NCBI RefSeq assembly: GCF_046097065.1
Contig: NZ_CP175563.1
Location: 1,922,001 to 1,986,000, forward strand
Length of the DNA stretch: 64,000 nucleotides
Direction of reading: 5' to 3'
Origin: Syntrophus buswellii
Lineage (GTDB): Bacteria; Desulfobacterota; Syntrophia; Syntrophales; Syntrophaceae
In this document: positions 6,643-15,473 of the stretch, piece by piece
How positions within the stretch are numbered: the stretch's first letter is position 1
How the letters are laid out: each line of letters starts with the position of its first letter
Translations under genes and position numbers: made by a program
Notes under the pieces: generated by a model
What the model was told of the DNA's origin: nothing
What the model saw: the letters and a program-made list of their open reading frames with translations, nothing else
The model's database searches: none

Positions 6643-8754
6643 TCACTTGATCCATTTCAACTCGTCCCTCAGTTGACGGGTCACCCTGGTTGCATCATCG
6701 GCATTTGTCAGAATGGTGGGGGTCACCAGCACGAGGAGCTCCGTTTTCTCCTTTGTTTTTCCCGTGGACTTGAAGAGGTTTCCGAGAAAGGGAATGTCGC
6801 CCAGCAGGGGCACCTTGTTTTCGGTGAGGCTCGAGGTCTCCTCCATGAGGCCTCCCAGCACGATTGTCTGTCCGTGCGTGGCGACCACAGAGGTGTTGAT
6901 TTTTCTCGTTGTGATAATGGGAGATTCTCCGACACCCGCGCCTTCGACCTTGGAGACCTCCTGGCTGATCTCCAGGGTCAGCAACCCCTCCGTGTTGATG
7001 GTCGGCTTCACCTTGAGCATGATTCCCGTACTGCGGTACTGGATACTCTGGGCAACGCTGGTTGAACTGGTCGTAGTCCCGCTTACATCGGTAATCTGTC
7101 CTGTAACGGTCGGCACGTCCTGACCGATCTGGATGGTGGCTTCCATGTTGTCGAGAACCATCAGGCGGGGCGTGGAAAGGATGTTGGCCTTGTTCGCCAG
7201 GGCGTAGGCGTTGATCAGGGCCCGAAATTGCCCGGTCCTGCTCAGGAAAGAATAGGACAGGCCCACGGGATCCGTGCTGAGCCCTGTGCCGAGATGCCCC
7301 AAGGTACCCAGCACGTAAGCGTCACCGTTCCATGTATTTCGGATCAGCCACTCCACGCCGTATTTCAATTCATCCGTGAGCTTCAGGGAGACAATCGTCG
7401 CTTCGATAAGAACCTGCCGGGCCGGAATATCCAGTGTCTGCAGAAGGTTGAGGAGATTCCGGTAGACATCGGGCGTGCTGAGAATGATGATCATGTTTTT
7501 CTTGTCATCCGCCGACATCTTCAGACCGGTGGATTCGAAGGAGCTGTCCTTTCTTTCAACGGCGGCTCTTGCCGCCGCCGGTCTTTGAGGTCCGGCGGCA
7601 GCCTGCATCGCCGTTCTCCCGGTTACCGGCATCGAACCATAGAGCTTCTGGATGGACTCCACCAGTTCCGAAGCCAGGGAGTATTTCGGGATAAAGGTGT
7701 AGGCCTTAAACTCCGTGCCGGCCGCCTCCGGGGTGTCGAGCTTTTCCTTCCAGCCCAGGATATTCCCGGCCGTGGTTTCATCGGGTGCGATCACCAGGAC
7801 GGCGTTGAGCTGCTTGATGGGCATCAAGAGCGGCCCAGGCTCCCTGGGCGTCTTGGCAACGATAAATCCGAGGCCCTCCATGATGCTTTTAAGCTGGGCG
7901 ATAAACTCATCCGTCTGCCAGTAAGTCAGCCGGAGAATAAAAACCTTCTTTTTCTGCAGATAGGGAACATCGAAGGTCTCGAGAAATTCCATAACGGGCT
8001 TCATCTGCGACGCCCGGCCATACAGAACAATGACATTCTGCCGGCTGTAGGGCTTTACCTGGACACCGGACCGGAAGAGATCCTTGATCAGGGGCTCCAC
8101 ATCGGCGGGGCGGACATGACGGAGAGGAACGACCTGCAAAATTTCTGCAGGGCTGTTTTCCGGCGTTGTGCCGACCCGGATGTCCACAGGAGATCTCGGC
8201 TCCCTGGGTTCGGGGGGTTTTTCAAGGACGTAGAGGGCTCCGGCTTTTTCATCCAGATAATATCCGTATTTTTCCAGCATCCCCATGATCATCTCCAACG
8301 CCTTTTCGGGCGGCATGGGCTCAGGCATCCGCATGGTGATGGGCTTTTTGTTGTTCAGCATCTTCTCGTCCATCACGAAGGCGACTTTCAGCGTTTCCCC
8401 AAGGGCATGGATGATAAAATCGGAAAGGGGCATCCGTTCGGCGTTGATCATGACCGGAGTATCAACCATGGTCACACGGTGCGCCTCAATGGGCTTGACG
8501 GGGGGGGGTAGCTTTTTCTGGGGCGCTTTCCTCTCAAAGGCCGGTACCGTGATTTCTTCAACCGGCGGTCTCATGGCCGCTGCCTCGGAATCGCCGCTCC
8601 CGCCGATTTCACCCTGCTTTTCCGTCCCTGCCGGCCGGTCCAGCGAAACATGCTGACGCCATCGCGGCTGATTCATGCAGCCACTGAGCGCAAGGATACA
8701 TACCAAAACGAACACGGCGGACAGAGTCGTCCGCTGTCGATCCCTTTTAATCAT
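6643..8754 (-). CDS. gspD: Type II secretion system secretin GspD
   Basis: Outer-membrane pore of the type II secretion system. A lipoprotein signal ends with lipobox LSGC (Cys26), which would anchor it without a separate pilotin. N-domains follow (PVMINAERMPLSDFI near 100, then two ring-building motifs around 190-390 with VIVLYGRASQMKPVMEFLETFD and LNAVLVIAPDETT). The C-terminal secretin domain (about 440-690) has VPTVTGQITDV, the LKVKPTIN strand and the signature VPLLGDIPFLGNLF. Its 703 residues are typical. It overlaps the upstream transglycosylase gene by four bases. A run of nine identical bases (8500-8508) encodes part of a proline-rich linker near residue 85. Confidence 0.95.
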   Translation of the reverse strand: MIKRDRQRTTLSAVFVLVCILALSGCMNQPRWRQHVSLDRPAGTEKQGEIGGSGDSEAAAMRPPVEEITVPAFERKAPQKKLPPPVKPIEAHRVTMVDTPVMINAERMPLSDFIIHALGETLKVAFVMDEKMLNNKKPITMRMPEPMPPEKALEMIMGMLEKYGYYLDEKAGALYVLEKPPEPREPRSPVDIRVGTTPENSPAEILQVVPLRHVRPADVEPLIKDLFRSGVQVKPYSRQNVIVLYGRASQMKPVMEFLETFDVPYLQKKKVFILRLTYWQTDEFIAQLKSIMEGLGFIVAKTPREPGPLLMPIKQLNAVLVIAPDETTAGNILGWKEKLDTPEAAGTEFKAYTFIPKYSLASELVESIQKLYGSMPVTGRTAMQAAAGPQRPAAARAAVERKDSSFESTGLKMSADDKKNMIIILSTPDVYRNLLNLLQTLDIPARQVLIEATIVSLKLTDELKYGVEWLIRNTWNGDAYVLGTLGHLGTGLSTDPVGLSYSFLSRTGQFRALINAYALANKANILSTPRLMVLDNMEATIQIGQDVPTVTGQITDVSGTTTSSTSVAQSIQYRSTGIMLKVKPTINTEGLLTLEISQEVSKVEGAGVGESPIITTRKINTSVVATHGQTIVLGGLMEETSSLTENKVPLLGDIPFLGNLFKSTGKTKEKTELLVLVTPTILTNADDATRVTRQLRDELKWIK

Positions 8755-9386
8755 AACGAGTCCTTCCCTTTGAAATGCTCATAATAATCCAGCACCCTCT
8801 CGATGTAATTCCGTGTCTCCCGGAAGGGGGGAATGCCGTTGTAGTTCATGACCCGCTGCGGACCTGCATTGTACGCGGCGAGCGCCAACGGCAAGTCGCC
8901 GTTGAGGCTGTTCAGCAGTTGACTTAAATAGCCCACACCGCCGAAAATGTTTTCAACGGGATTGAGGGGATCGGACACCCCCATTTCGCGGGCGGTATTC
9001 GGCATGAGCTGCATCAGTCCGATGGCCCCTTTCGGCGATCTTGCCCCGGGATCGAAATTGGATTCCGCCTTGATCACGGCTCGGACCAGGTGGGGATCCA
9101 CGGCAAAATGCTCACAGGCGGACAGGATCGCCTCGTCATACTCCAACTGCTCGGCGGCCGGCCCCATCCCCGTCCTCCGGGGTACGGAAGCCTTCTTCTT
9201 CGCCCTCATTCTCAGAACGTGGGGATTGATCTTCCGGTGTCCCGGACCGGGGACATTGGTGTAATAAATCTGCCCGCCTTCCCCCTGGAAGGAGTAAAGC
9301 TCAATGGCCGCGGCGGTCAGGGGGAACAGAACGGCCATTCCCAGAAGCAGCAATCCCAACGGCACAGCAGCGGAGATACATTTCAT
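8751..9386 (-). CDS. Lytic transglycosylase (SLT family) inside the type II secretion operon
   Basis: Periplasmic enzyme that cleaves peptidoglycan glycan strands. A signal peptide (about 1-28) is followed by a DUF4124-like stretch (YSFQGEGGQIYYTNVP), then the SLT domain with catalytic glutamate E108 in VIKAESNFD and motifs GAIGLMQLMP and ALAAYNAGP. Length is 211 residues from the ATG at 9386, chosen for the GGAGAGG site upstream. It lies between gspC and gspD and overlaps both by four bases, so it is co-translated with the secretin. A likely job is local opening of the murein for secretin assembly; that role is inference from position. Confidence 0.9.
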   Translation of the reverse strand: MKCISAAVPLGLLLLGMAVLFPLTAAAIELYSFQGEGGQIYYTNVPGPGHRKINPHVLRMRAKKKASVPRRTGMGPAAEQLEYDEAILSACEHFAVDPHLVRAVIKAESNFDPGARSPKGAIGLMQLMPNTAREMGVSDPLNPVENIFGGVGYLSQLLNSLNGDLPLALAAYNAGPQRVMNYNGIPPFRETRNYIERVLDYYEHFKGKDSL

Positions 9387-9421
9387 GGCATTTCCCTCTC
9401 CATTGGACGGGGCATCCGATG

Positions 9422-10123
9422 TCATGTTTCCTTCCCCGTTTCATCAGGGTCCTTGTGCTCCTTACGTAACGGGCTTTCTCGTTTCCCCTTCCCCGCTCCG
9501 GGTTTCCCCATCCGGCTACCTTCTTTACCACCATCCGGTAAAGAAGGGGGGATTTTTATTTCTCCTTCAGGCGCTCGGGGAACTCGGTCCCTCCTTGCCG
9601 GCTTCGCATCCGGGTTCTTCCCTGCCGCTTCCCCCCCGACGGCATCCGCCGGCTTGCGGCGCACATCAAAGAGGCTCAACTCCCTCGTCTGTCTCCCCTT
9701 CCTTGTCCAAACGGAACGGGGGGATATGCGGGTAAGCACAGCTCCGTCTATGAGCGTTTTCCCCTTGGTCACCGTGTGGATGGTCCCCTTATAATCCCTG
9801 AAGACGGCCTTCTGCTCCTTCCCCAGCATGACGGCCACCAGGGAATAAGGGTTTTCCGGAAGCACTTCGGGTGCTTTCCCGGTTTTCTTTTCAGGAAGGT
9901 CGTAGCGCCCGGCCTCTGAAAACAGGTTGCGCTGCTTCAGTGCCGTTTCCAGCACGACGGGAGGGGCCCAGGCCTTTTTCTGTCCGACAGCCGCTTTCGC
10001 GTCCGTTCTCTCCGGCCGGACCGGCGGCGGAGAGGTTGAGGGGGAGAGACCTGCGGCGATAAAAAAAGCCAGCGTCACGATGATGGCTGCCATCAGGAGA
10101 TCCGGAAGGGCCTTTTTGATCAT
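9422..10123 (-). CDS. gspC: Type II secretion protein GspC-like (inner-membrane clamp)
   Basis: GspC links the inner-membrane platform to the secretin. The 233-residue protein has one N-terminal membrane helix (LLMAAIIVTLAFFIAAGL, residues 9-26), a proline-rich linker, and a homology-region-like segment beginning TALKQRNLF and YSLVAVMLGKEQKAVFRD (about 60-130). The C-terminal third is a highly charged Lys/Pro/Glu-rich tail instead of the PDZ domain of enterobacterial GspC. Identification rests on position and the HR-like segment. It overlaps gspM by four bases and the transglycosylase frame start region. Confidence 0.72.
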   Translation of the reverse strand: MIKKALPDLLMAAIIVTLAFFIAAGLSPSTSPPPVRPERTDAKAAVGQKKAWAPPVVLETALKQRNLFSEAGRYDLPEKKTGKAPEVLPENPYSLVAVMLGKEQKAVFRDYKGTIHTVTKGKTLIDGAVLTRISPRSVWTRKGRQTRELSLFDVRRKPADAVGGEAAGKNPDAKPARRDRVPRAPEGEIKIPPSLPDGGKEGSRMGKPGAGKGKRESPLRKEHKDPDETGKET

Positions 10124-10656
10124 CTCTCTAACCTGTAAGCCGAAAGGGTCAGTAAAAGCAGGAACTCCTGCGGGCTTTTCGTGATTTCCATCCCCTTGAC
10201 GTCAAGAGATTTTCCCGTCGATTCCGCGGCCCTCAGGATGTTCATCAGGGCCTGCGGCGGTCCGCTGAACCAGAGCGTCACGGGGGCTTCGCTCAGGGTG
10301 CGTCCTGGAATCGTTTCGAGCATCTCGAAGCGTACCAGCTCTCCTCCCTTTTCCCTGGCAACGACGTTCATCCTGTGAACGATGTCCAGTTGAATCCCCG
10401 TGAGGCTTTGCTCCTTCCCGTAAAGATAAGGGGTCAACCGCTCCCTTCCCACGAAGGCAGCAAGGGGCGCCCCGCCTTGCTGCTGATTGAGAAGGCGGGT
10501 CTTCAGGGTCAGGCTTTTCTTCTGCTCGTCAAGAATCTGTTTCTGCCTTTCCAACCCATTGTACAATGGATAAATCAAAAAGCGCAGCAAAGCGAGCAGA
10601 ATAATGAGGTAAATGCCCATCGCCCTGATCGAGCCCTCTTTTCCCGCACCGGCCAT
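10120..10656 (-). CDS. gspM: Type II secretion protein GspM (PilO-like)
   Basis: Inner-membrane platform component. It has a short cytoplasmic N-terminus, one membrane helix (MGIYLIILLALLRFLIYPLY, about 13-32), a coiled coil (ERQKQILDEQKKSLTLKTRLL) and a ferredoxin-like periplasmic domain (VTLWFSGPPQALMNILRAAES, then MEITKSPQEFLLLLTLSAY). The start at 10656 follows an AGGA site and lies four bases past the gspL stop; an upstream start at 10701 would overlap gspL by about 40 bases. The 178-residue size fits the family. It should pair with the PilN-like C-terminus of the neighbouring GspL. Confidence 0.82.
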   Translation of the reverse strand: MAGAGKEGSIRAMGIYLIILLALLRFLIYPLYNGLERQKQILDEQKKSLTLKTRLLNQQQGGAPLAAFVGRERLTPYLYGKEQSLTGIQLDIVHRMNVVAREKGGELVRFEMLETIPGRTLSEAPVTLWFSGPPQALMNILRAAESTGKSLDVKGMEITKSPQEFLLLLTLSAYRLER

Positions 10657-10660
10657 GGGT

Positions 10661-11845
10661 CTATCCTGCCAGTTCAATGGTAACGACGAAAGAATACTCA
10701 CCGGTTTTTCCTTCCATGTTCAAAGGGCCTTTAAGCTGGATGTTCCGGATGCCTTTCTCTTCAGCCAACGCCTTGAGAGCAGCCAGTGGTTCCTTTGAGA
10801 TGATCAGAACTTCCACATTGTTCTCATTCAACTGCACGCTGCTGATATAACAGTCCTCGGGCAGTGTGCGGGCCAGCATGTCCAGGACGCTCAGCGGAGA
10901 CTGCCGGGCATTGAGCCTGTCGCTCAATTCCTTCTGTACCGCGGAGTAATCGATGGCCTGGATTCCCTGCCGGGACTCCGCCAGTTGGATTCTCCTGTCC
11001 ATCTGCCGCGATATCTCCTGGAGCGCCTGGCTGGCCCGCTCATGATCCCTCATGTTCAGATAGAGCACCAGGCCGCAGCCCAGGACACCGTAGATCGCCA
11101 TTCGGAACAGGAGTCCCGGGTAGGCAGGAATCCGCAGTTCCCTCTTACACCGGAATTCCCGGAGGTTCATGGAGGGGATGTTGTCCAGGCAGGGAGAGTA
11201 TCCCCTGTCGGGCACGTTCTCTACAAAGAGGGCAGGCCTTTCCCTCACGGTGACGGGAAGAATTCCGTACACCCGCATCCTGTGCATTTCAGCCCCGTAG
11301 GCCTCCAGGCTGTTCAGAAACCGTTCGGCATCCTCCTCCGTGAAGGCATCGGCCGGATGGGAGGCGGCGCCGAGAAACCGGCGTTCCGATACGGCGAGCA
11401 GATGGGTCACGTCCTTCCAGGTCCACAGGAATATCTCGGCTGTCGAGGAGGAAAACGCCGCTTCTTCAGGGATCGCGTAATGAAAAGGCAGGACGTTTCG
11501 CAAAAGGCTGTAAGGCTCGCTTTCCCAAGCCCAGATATCCAATTCCGTATAGGCCGAGGACGAGGAGTTTACGCGACAGTAAAAGTCCGGCCGGGAAAAA
11601 GGGAACAGCTCCCCCAGTTCCAGCCGGACCGCTTTGGCCAGTTTTTCCTTCGGCGCCGGAGGGTAGCGTTTACGGATGTGAAGGAGCCGGTCTCTTCCGA
11701 TGATCAGGACGATCCTCTGCAGTGCCCCCCGAAGGGGGGTCAGCTCATCCAGGGAGCCGCCGCCGGTCCGGACCGGCTTCCCCTTTACATAGCGATAGAG
11801 ATCAAGGCCGTTTCTGTGCCAGTATCCCGCCGTCAGTCCCTGCAT
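10661..11845 (-). CDS. gspL: Type II secretion protein GspL (PilM-PilN-like)
   Basis: A 394-residue platform protein. The first about 230 residues resemble the actin-like cytoplasmic domain of GspL/PilM. A single membrane helix follows (FRMAIYGVLGCGLVLYLNM, about 248-266), then a coiled coil and a PilN-like periplasmic ferredoxin fold (SPLSVLDMLARTLPEDCYISSVQLNE..., with VEVLIISKEPLAALKALAEE near the end). GspL recruits the GspE ATPase to the membrane. The cytoplasmic domain is divergent and shows no clear ATP-binding motif, as is usual for GspL. The gene sits between gspK and gspM. Confidence 0.82.
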   Translation of the reverse strand: MQGLTAGYWHRNGLDLYRYVKGKPVRTGGGSLDELTPLRGALQRIVLIIGRDRLLHIRKRYPPAPKEKLAKAVRLELGELFPFSRPDFYCRVNSSSSAYTELDIWAWESEPYSLLRNVLPFHYAIPEEAAFSSSTAEIFLWTWKDVTHLLAVSERRFLGAASHPADAFTEEDAERFLNSLEAYGAEMHRMRVYGILPVTVRERPALFVENVPDRGYSPCLDNIPSMNLREFRCKRELRIPAYPGLLFRMAIYGVLGCGLVLYLNMRDHERASQALQEISRQMDRRIQLAESRQGIQAIDYSAVQKELSDRLNARQSPLSVLDMLARTLPEDCYISSVQLNENNVEVLIISKEPLAALKALAEEKGIRNIQLKGPLNMEGKTGEYSFVVTIELAG

Positions 11846-11850
11846 GTTGC

Positions 11851-12780
11851 CTATTCCTCCCGCCAGTAGAGAACGCTGTAAGGTGCGATGTTGTTCTGTC
11901 GCAGACTCAATCCCGCCTTGATGGTATACATGGCCTTCGGTTGACCGGCACTCACCGAAATATCCATGAAAAGGGATGGTTTGAAATAGATCATCTTCCT
12001 GTTCTTGGCCATCATGCGCCCCGTCAAAAGCTGAAGCGCACCCTCCGTAATCACCCCGTGTTCAGCCTTGAAATTCTTTATGCTCTGAAGCGTTTCTTCC
12101 GTAATATCCAAAAAGGCCATCATGACCTCATCAGGCGCCGTATTGGGGTTGAACCCCGTCGCGGGAAGCATGGTGAGACAGGGTCGGAGCCGTTCATATC
12201 CCTCCGGCGTCATTCCCCGGACAAACCCTAGTTCGTCCATGTACTGGAGGGCGTAATTGCGGGGTGGCAAACCCCGATGGCTCCTGTAGTAAGAGGCCTC
12301 CGCCCCGTTCAACCGGGTAAGATCGTCCTGGTCGGTCCAATCCTGCAGACTGGCCAGAGGGACCGAGGCACTGTCGACCGACAGGACCCGCTGGAGAAGC
12401 TGCTGCATCGCCGCCGTATTGATCGTTGCCAGGGAGATCAACCCGTTGCTGTCCTGAAGACGGACCGTTATATCATCGGACAAAGGAACCGGAGCATTGT
12501 CCAGGGGAAGCGTTGAAACCAGGGTCAGATCCTCCGTGCCGGAGAGCACGACCTCCCGGGGCATTGTGCGTCCCCTGAGGAGGAGGTAAATCAGAGTGTC
12601 ATAGGCCGACCGCGCCTTCACGATGGCTTCCGCCTTGTTTTTCAGGTTCTCCGATGCCTGAAGATGCTCCTTGACGAGCCAGTTGAACCCCAGTCCGACG
12701 GTCATGATGACCGTCACCATAAAAACCATCAGCATGGTGGCCGAACCCCGGCTGTCAAGGCACAGCTTGATAGGCGTCAT
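11851..12780 (-). CDS. gspK: Type II secretion minor pseudopilin GspK
   Basis: Largest minor pseudopilin, forming the pseudopilus tip with GspI and GspJ. It starts with a basic leader and a prepilin-like junction (SRG then SATMLMVFMVTVIMTVGLGF), lacking Glu at mature position 5 as GspK proteins do. A large domain typical of GspK follows: SYYRSHRGLPPRNYALQYMDELGFVRGMTPEGYERLRPCLTMLP is split here into recognisable pieces, with FNPNTAPDEVMMAFLDI matching the usual N(x)NTAP motif near residue 205. The 309-residue length is normal. Its start overlaps the gspJ end by 26 bases. Confidence 0.88.
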   Translation of the reverse strand: MTPIKLCLDSRGSATMLMVFMVTVIMTVGLGFNWLVKEHLQASENLKNKAEAIVKARSAYDTLIYLLLRGRTMPREVVLSGTEDLTLVSTLPLDNAPVPLSDDITVRLQDSNGLISLATINTAAMQQLLQRVLSVDSASVPLASLQDWTDQDDLTRLNGAEASYYRSHRGLPPRNYALQYMDELGFVRGMTPEGYERLRPCLTMLPATGFNPNTAPDEVMMAFLDITEETLQSIKNFKAEHGVITEGALQLLTGRMMAKNRKMIYFKPSLFMDISVSAGQPKAMYTIKAGLSLRQNNIAPYSVLYWREE

Positions 12781-13426
12781 TATATTCCGTCTTCATCAGC
12801 GAGTTTACATACAGGTTGAAAACGATTTTCCCCGAATAATCCCCCTGCCGGTAGGACACCCGGACCATCGCGGGAAGCCGCTTCATCCTGCTTCCCTCAT
12901 ACCGATCAAACCAGACGTATCCGCGTCTTGCGGAGTCGTAGCCGAAGTAGGAAAAGGCGATGCTGTCCACCTGCTCCAGGATCCGGACGCCCTGCCCTTC
13001 CCTGTAATTCCCGGAGAGAAAATCCCTTTCAATATCCTCAAATGTTTTCGTGTAAACGGGCCGTTCATAATAGGCCAGGAACAGTTTCCCCTGCTGATCC
13101 ATTTCCTTTCTGACCCAGACGACCACCGGCAGCTCACCGGCAAAGGGGGCAAGGGACACATAGGATACACGGTCCATGTCACCCCGGAAATAGGGGAACC
13201 ATCCGTCGCTCCGGGTCCGGACATAATAGTCGGTTGTTGAGGTGAAGCTCTTTTCGATCCAGATCATCCGGGCATAATCCCAGAAGTTCAAGCCCTTTTC
13301 CATGAGACTTCGGTACTGCTGCAGTCCCTGATTGATCGCCATGCCGGCCAGCATGACCATCACGGTAAAAATGGCGATCGCCACGAGAACTTCAATCAGG
13401 GTGTAGCCCTTAGGATGTGGGTTCAT
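12755..13426 (-). CDS. gspJ: Type II secretion minor pseudopilin GspJ
   Basis: Class III prepilin signal KGYTLIEVLVAIAIFTV, with processing expected after Gly7 of the short leader MNPHPKG and the conserved Glu at mature position 5. The following 200 residues have the GspJ-type soluble domain (VVVWVRKEMDQQGKLFLAYYE; ILEQVDSIAFSYFGYD). GspJ builds the tip complex with GspI and GspK. It overlaps gspI by 17 bases and gspK by 26, a tight operon arrangement. Cleavage needs a prepilin peptidase (GspO/PilD) that is not in this window. Confidence 0.87.
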   Translation of the reverse strand: MNPHPKGYTLIEVLVAIAIFTVMVMLAGMAINQGLQQYRSLMEKGLNFWDYARMIWIEKSFTSTTDYYVRTRSDGWFPYFRGDMDRVSYVSLAPFAGELPVVVWVRKEMDQQGKLFLAYYERPVYTKTFEDIERDFLSGNYREGQGVRILEQVDSIAFSYFGYDSARRGYVWFDRYEGSRMKRLPAMVRVSYRQGDYSGKIVFNLYVNSLMKTEYNDAYQAVP

Positions 13427-13847
13427 TTGTTGTCTGCAGGGCCTTGTATCTGAGAACGTGCATTGAATAGTCTCTGCTCACTCCCTGTGCCGAAAGGGTG
13501 AATTCCACCTGGTAGAGCAGGAGATGATAGAGGAACGAAGACGCCTCTTTCTTTTCGGCGGATACCGGCATCATGGAGGAAAGAACCCCGGCATTCCATT
13601 TGAGGGTCACTCCCTCGCCCATCTCCTCCGTTCCACTCACCTTTTCCAGGTCAAGGGACCGGATCAGGCCGGTCGCCTGAACGAGCTTCGCTGACAGCGT
13701 ATTGGATATTCTCGCCTTCTCGAGGTGTTCAAACCCCATCCGGAACAGATACATGGTGGCGGCAATCCCCGCGGTAAGAATCAACCCCGCAATCAGGATC
13801 TCCAGGACAAGAAAGCCCCCGGATTTGAAATCTCCCCGCCGTTTCAT
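13410..13847 (-). CDS. gspI: Type II secretion minor pseudopilin GspI-like
   Basis: A 145-residue pseudopilin with leader MKRRGDFKSGG followed by FLVLEILIAGLILTAGIAA, which has the mature-position Glu5 and the long hydrophobic helix. The C-terminal region is short and variable. Position between gspH and gspJ supports the GspI call, since minor pseudopilin sequences alone are weak. It overlaps its neighbours by four bases upstream and 17 downstream. Confidence 0.78.
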   Translation of the reverse strand: MKRRGDFKSGGFLVLEILIAGLILTAGIAATMYLFRMGFEHLEKARISNTLSAKLVQATGLIRSLDLEKVSGTEEMGEGVTLKWNAGVLSSMMPVSAEKKEASSFLYHLLLYQVEFTLSAQGVSRDYSMHVLRYKALQTTNEPTS

Positions 13848-14263
13848 GCGGCCTCTTCCGCGGGCTCCAGGGAGAGGGTCCCGAAGGGGGCCGTCACGTG
13901 GAGAAGATAGCGCTCTCCGTCCACGGTAATGTCTATCCGTCCACCGGTGGTTGTCCCGTTGCTGTAAAAGAAAATAGGGGGCTCAACCGTGACCTGGACA
14001 TCGGCGAACGGGATCGGTGCCCCATCCACCGTCAGCGTATTTTCCAGAGAACCCAGGAGATGCTTTTCACTGTAGAGAAAGGCGTCCCGTCGGAGTCCGG
14101 ACACATAGAGCATGACCTCCTGGGCGCGCAGAGCTGCCCCATACCGGCGCACCATGTTGTAAGAGACCGGGAGGACGGCGGAAAGCAATACAGCGAGAAG
14201 AATCATGACCACCAGGATCTCGATGAGGGTGAAACCCCTCTGCCGTGTCGGAAGTTCGCGCAT
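13844..14263 (-). CDS. gspH: Type II secretion minor pseudopilin GspH-like
   Basis: A 139-residue pseudopilin with leader MRELPTRQRG, then FTLIEILVVMILLAVLLSAV including Glu5 of the mature form. The domain after the helix has GspH-like beta segments (GRIDITVDGERYLLHVTAPFGTLSLEP). It lies ten bases after gspF and overlaps gspI by four. The exact assignment among minor pseudopilins rests mainly on order in the operon. Confidence 0.8.
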   Translation of the reverse strand: MRELPTRQRGFTLIEILVVMILLAVLLSAVLPVSYNMVRRYGAALRAQEVMLYVSGLRRDAFLYSEKHLLGSLENTLTVDGAPIPFADVQVTVEPPIFFYSNGTTTGGRIDITVDGERYLLHVTAPFGTLSLEPAEEAA

Positions 14264-14273
14264 GTCCGGACCC

Positions 14274-15473
14274 TCAAAGTTTGATGCTGCTGACGCTCAT
14301 CACGGTCAGGATCAACGTAATGACAATGAAGCCGACGACAGCCCCCATCACGATGATGATCACCGGCTCCACCAGGGTCAGCATCCGCTTTACACTGTTT
14401 TTGAAGCGCTCGTCAAACATCGAGTAAAGTTCAAAGAAGACCTCCTTCAGGCTGGAACTTTCCTCCCCCACCCTGACCATGTTCGCTACCATGTCGGGAA
14501 GAAGGGGAATCTCGGCGAAGACGTCGGCAATCTTCCGCCCTTCCTTGACCAGCCCCACGGTGGGCATCATGGCGCTTCTTATGGACGCGTTCTGGATCAG
14601 GGAAATGGAAAGCCTCAATGCGCGGAGGAATTCAACGCCGCTGAGAAGCATGGAATGCATGGAGTAGCAGAACCGGGAAACCTCCAGGTTGATAATCAGC
14701 GTTCTCAACCCCGGAAGATGAATCAGGCGGTCCGACAGATCGGGCAGCCTGACATGGGCGGGATAAAATCGGCGGGCCGCCAAGAGAATGCCCACCAATG
14801 CCAGGAATATGGCCAGGGAACGGAAATTGACCCACCCGCTCAGGGTGTACAGCACCTGGGCCGGCAGGGGCAGACTTTCCAGCTGGGCGCCGAAGATGCT
14901 GAAAAACCGGGGAACGACAAACTGGAAAATAACCAGGAACGTCACGATGCTGGCGAAGATGAGAAACAGGGGATAGGTCATGGCATTCCGGATTTCCGAC
15001 CGGAAGGCGATTTGGAACTTCAGGTACTGGGCGATGTTCTCGAAGGCGGACTGCAGATTGCCGGCGGCCTCGTTGACCTGGATCATGCTGACCAGAAAGG
15101 GTGAGAAATAGCCCGTCTTTTCAAAGGCGCGTGCGACGTTTCCCCCGGCTTTGATGTCCTGAAGAACGGCGTTGAGCACCTCTTTCATCTCCTTCTTTTT
15201 TGCGCCATTGCGAAGAAGCTCCAAGGCGCGGTCGATCCGAATCCCCGAACGCAGAAGGGTGCTCACCTCCCTGGAAAGGCTGTAAACGTCCTGGGGCATG
15301 ATTCGCTTGCGCAGGACAAACCGGCGCTCCTCTTTTCCCGTCTTTTCGGTGAGGTTCGTTACCGTCAGTCCCCGGGCTCTCAGCTTGGCCAGAGCCTCTG
15401 TGTGATCGGCGGCCAGCAGGGTTCCCCGGACTTCACGTCCTGTCGAATCCAGTGTCGAATAGGCGAATTCCAT
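14274..15473 (-). CDS. gspF: Type II secretion inner-membrane platform protein GspF
   Basis: A 399-residue polytopic protein with two repeats of the T2SF domain. The first has LLRSGIRIDRALELL and MIQVNEAAGNLQSAFENIA (about 90-150). The second has MLLSGVEFLRALRLS and MVRVGEESSSLKEVFFELY (about 275-355). Membrane helices lie near 165-190, 215-235 and 375-395. The N-terminus (FAYSTLDSTGREVRGTLLA) matches the GspF start pattern. GspF couples the GspE ATPase to pseudopilus assembly. The start codon overlaps the gspE stop in a TGATG, which points to translational coupling. Confidence 0.94.
   Translation of the reverse strand: MEFAYSTLDSTGREVRGTLLAADHTEALAKLRARGLTVTNLTEKTGKEERRFVLRKRIMPQDVYSLSREVSTLLRSGIRIDRALELLRNGAKKKEMKEVLNAVLQDIKAGGNVARAFEKTGYFSPFLVSMIQVNEAAGNLQSAFENIAQYLKFQIAFRSEIRNAMTYPLFLIFASIVTFLVIFQFVVPRFFSIFGAQLESLPLPAQVLYTLSGWVNFRSLAIFLALVGILLAARRFYPAHVRLPDLSDRLIHLPGLRTLIINLEVSRFCYSMHSMLLSGVEFLRALRLSISLIQNASIRSAMMPTVGLVKEGRKIADVFAEIPLLPDMVANMVRVGEESSSLKEVFFELYSMFDERFKNSVKRMLTLVEPVIIIVMGAVVGFIVITLILTVMSVSSIKL

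Noticed and set aside
7228..8511. 427-codon plus-strand frame
   Set aside because: It is the antisense shadow of gspD; composition is typical of a shadow frame and no domain is present.
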